From assembly GCA_029258695.1 (NCBI GenBank), contig JARIBR010000125.1:1-5990 (forward strand): a stretch of 5,990 nucleotides of DNA. The letters are read 5' to 3'. This document shows positions 5,193 through 5,990 of this stretch, one piece after another. The translations under genes and the position numbers were made by a program. Position 1 is the first letter of the stretch; every line of letters begins with the position of its first letter. The DNA is from Quadrisphaera sp. GTDB lineage: Bacteria; Actinomycetota; Actinomycetes; Actinomycetales; Quadrisphaeraceae. The notes under the pieces are model-generated. The model was not told the DNA's origin, searched no databases, and saw only the letters and a program-made list of their open reading frames with translations.

Positions 5193-5990
5193 GTGCGATC
5201 GCGACGGGTGCTGCACACCGTCGACTCCCACACCGAGGGGATGCCCACCCGCGTCGTCACGGGGGGCGTCGGCGTGCTGCCCGGGGAGACCATGGCGGAG
5301 CGCCGCGAGTGGTTCATGAGCCACCTCGACCACCTGCGGACCCTGCTGATGTACGAGCCGCGCGGGCACGCCGCCATGAGCGGCGCGATCCTCCAACCGC
5401 CCACCCGGCCCGACGCCGACTGGGGCGTGCTCTACATCGAGGTCTCCGGGTGCCTGCCGATGTGCGGTCACGGCACCATCGGGGTCGCCACCGTGCTGGT
5501 CGAGACCGGCATGGTCGACGTGGTGGAGCCCGTGACGACCATCCGCCTCGACACCCCCGCCGGGCTCGTCGTCGCCGACGTGGCCGTGAGCGACGGCGCC
5601 GCCCGGTCGGTGACCATCCGCAACGTGCCGTCGTTCTCCCACCGGCTGGACGCCACGGTGGACGTGCCGGGCTTCGGCGCGGTGACCTACGACATGGCGT
5701 ACGGCGGCAACTTCTACGCCATCCTGGAGCTCGACCGGCTGGGGATCCCCTTCGAGCGCGAGCGCAAGCAGGAGGTGCTGGACGCCGGGCTGGCCGTGAT
5801 GGCGGCGATCGACGCCGCGGACCGGCCCGTGCACCCAGAGCGCGCCGACATCACCGGGTGCCGCCACGTGCAGCTGCTCGCCCCGGGCTCCGACGCCCGC
5901 ACCTCCCACCACGCCATGGCGATCCACCCCGGCTGGTTCGACCGCTCGCCGTGCGGCACGGGCACCAGCGCGCGGATGGCCCAGCTGCAC
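5193..5990 (+). CDS. 4-hydroxyproline 2-epimerase (proline racemase family), 5' part, cut by window end
   Basis: The frame starts at a GTG 9 bases after the DapA-family stop and is open to the window edge, giving 266 residues of an expected 330 or so. It begins RSRRVLHTVDSHTEGMPTR, a typical family N-terminus. Both catalytic cysteines are present: C91 in MCGHGTIG and C254 in DRSPCGTGTSAR. D250 begins the second motif. The GHGTIG form of the first motif is typical of 4-hydroxyproline 2-epimerases, whereas classical proline racemases usually have GHNSI. The enzyme would interconvert trans-4-hydroxy-L-proline and cis-4-hydroxy-D-proline, feeding the dehydrogenase encoded upstream. The missing part is only the C-terminal region after the second motif. 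Proline racemase activity remains a lesser possibility. Confidence 0.9.
   Translation, partial: MRSRRVLHTVDSHTEGMPTRVVTGGVGVLPGETMAERREWFMSHLDHLRTLLMYEPRGHAAMSGAILQPPTRPDADWGVLYIEVSGCLPMCGHGTIGVATVLVETGMVDVVEPVTTIRLDTPAGLVVADVAVSDGAARSVTIRNVPSFSHRLDATVDVPGFGAVTYDMAYGGNFYAILELDRLGIPFERERKQEVLDAGLAVMAAIDAADRPVHPERADITGCRHVQLLAPGSDARTSHHAMAIHPGWFDRSPCGTGTSARMAQLH

Larger units (their letters stand above)
448..5990 (+). other. Probable hydroxyproline catabolic operon, continuing past the right edge
   Basis: Six same-strand genes have junctions of +12, -4, -14, -4 and +9 bases, and no terminator-like hairpin was seen between them. The regulator is either the first gene of this unit or joined to the racemase gene upstream (19-base gap). 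The five genes from 1198 on encode epimerase, three dehydrogenase subunits and deaminase, which is every step from trans-4-hydroxy-L-proline to 2,5-dioxopentanoate. The aldehyde dehydrogenase to 2-oxoglutarate would be expected downstream or elsewhere. Confidence 0.7.

Noticed and set aside
4077..5990. A 637-codon open frame on the - strand
   Set aside because: It is antisense to the DapA-family and epimerase genes, both supported by catalytic motifs; its composition is low-complexity and no domain is visible.

Overview
The window comes from a very GC-rich genome. Codon third positions are almost all G or C, two genes start with GTG, and genes overlap by GTGA or ATGA junctions. This points to a high-GC Actinomycetota chromosome; the genus cannot be read from the sequence. 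All genes are on the + strand and nearly the whole window is coding. No stretch of 300 bases lacks a gene, and the longest gap between genes is 19 bases.

Layout. Bases 1-428 hold the 3' part of a proline racemase/hydroxyproline epimerase superfamily gene. A GntR regulator of the FCD (FadR-like) type follows at 448-1185. After a 12-base gap that is less GC-rich and carries an inverted repeat, a tightly coupled block begins: a DAO-type FAD oxidoreductase (1198-2436), a 98-residue [2Fe-2S] protein (2433-2729), an FAD-dependent pyridine-nucleotide-disulfide-type oxidoreductase with a C-terminal four-cysteine domain (2716-4284), a DapA-family lyase/deaminase (4281-5183), and the first 266 codons of a second proline racemase family protein (5193 to the window edge).

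How the genes fit together. The set matches the trans-4-hydroxy-L-proline catabolic pathway. 4-Hydroxyproline 2-epimerase makes cis-4-hydroxy-D-proline. A three-subunit flavin/[2Fe-2S] dehydrogenase, of the kind known for D-hydroxyproline dehydrogenase, HcnABC and opine oxidases, oxidises it to 1-pyrroline-4-hydroxy-2-carboxylate. The DapA-family deaminase then yields 2,5-dioxopentanoate (alpha-ketoglutarate semialdehyde). The aldehyde dehydrogenase that would finish the route to 2-oxoglutarate, and any transporter, are not in the window. The GntR protein is the likely local regulator.

This looks like a known pathway in a compact actinobacterial arrangement rather than a new system. The points most worth a second look are the two dissimilar racemase-family paralogs flanking the cluster, the inverted repeat and possible leaderless start at 1171-1200, an altered nucleotide-binding glycine motif in the large flavoprotein, and a 15-bp in-frame tandem duplication that gives it a His-rich tail.
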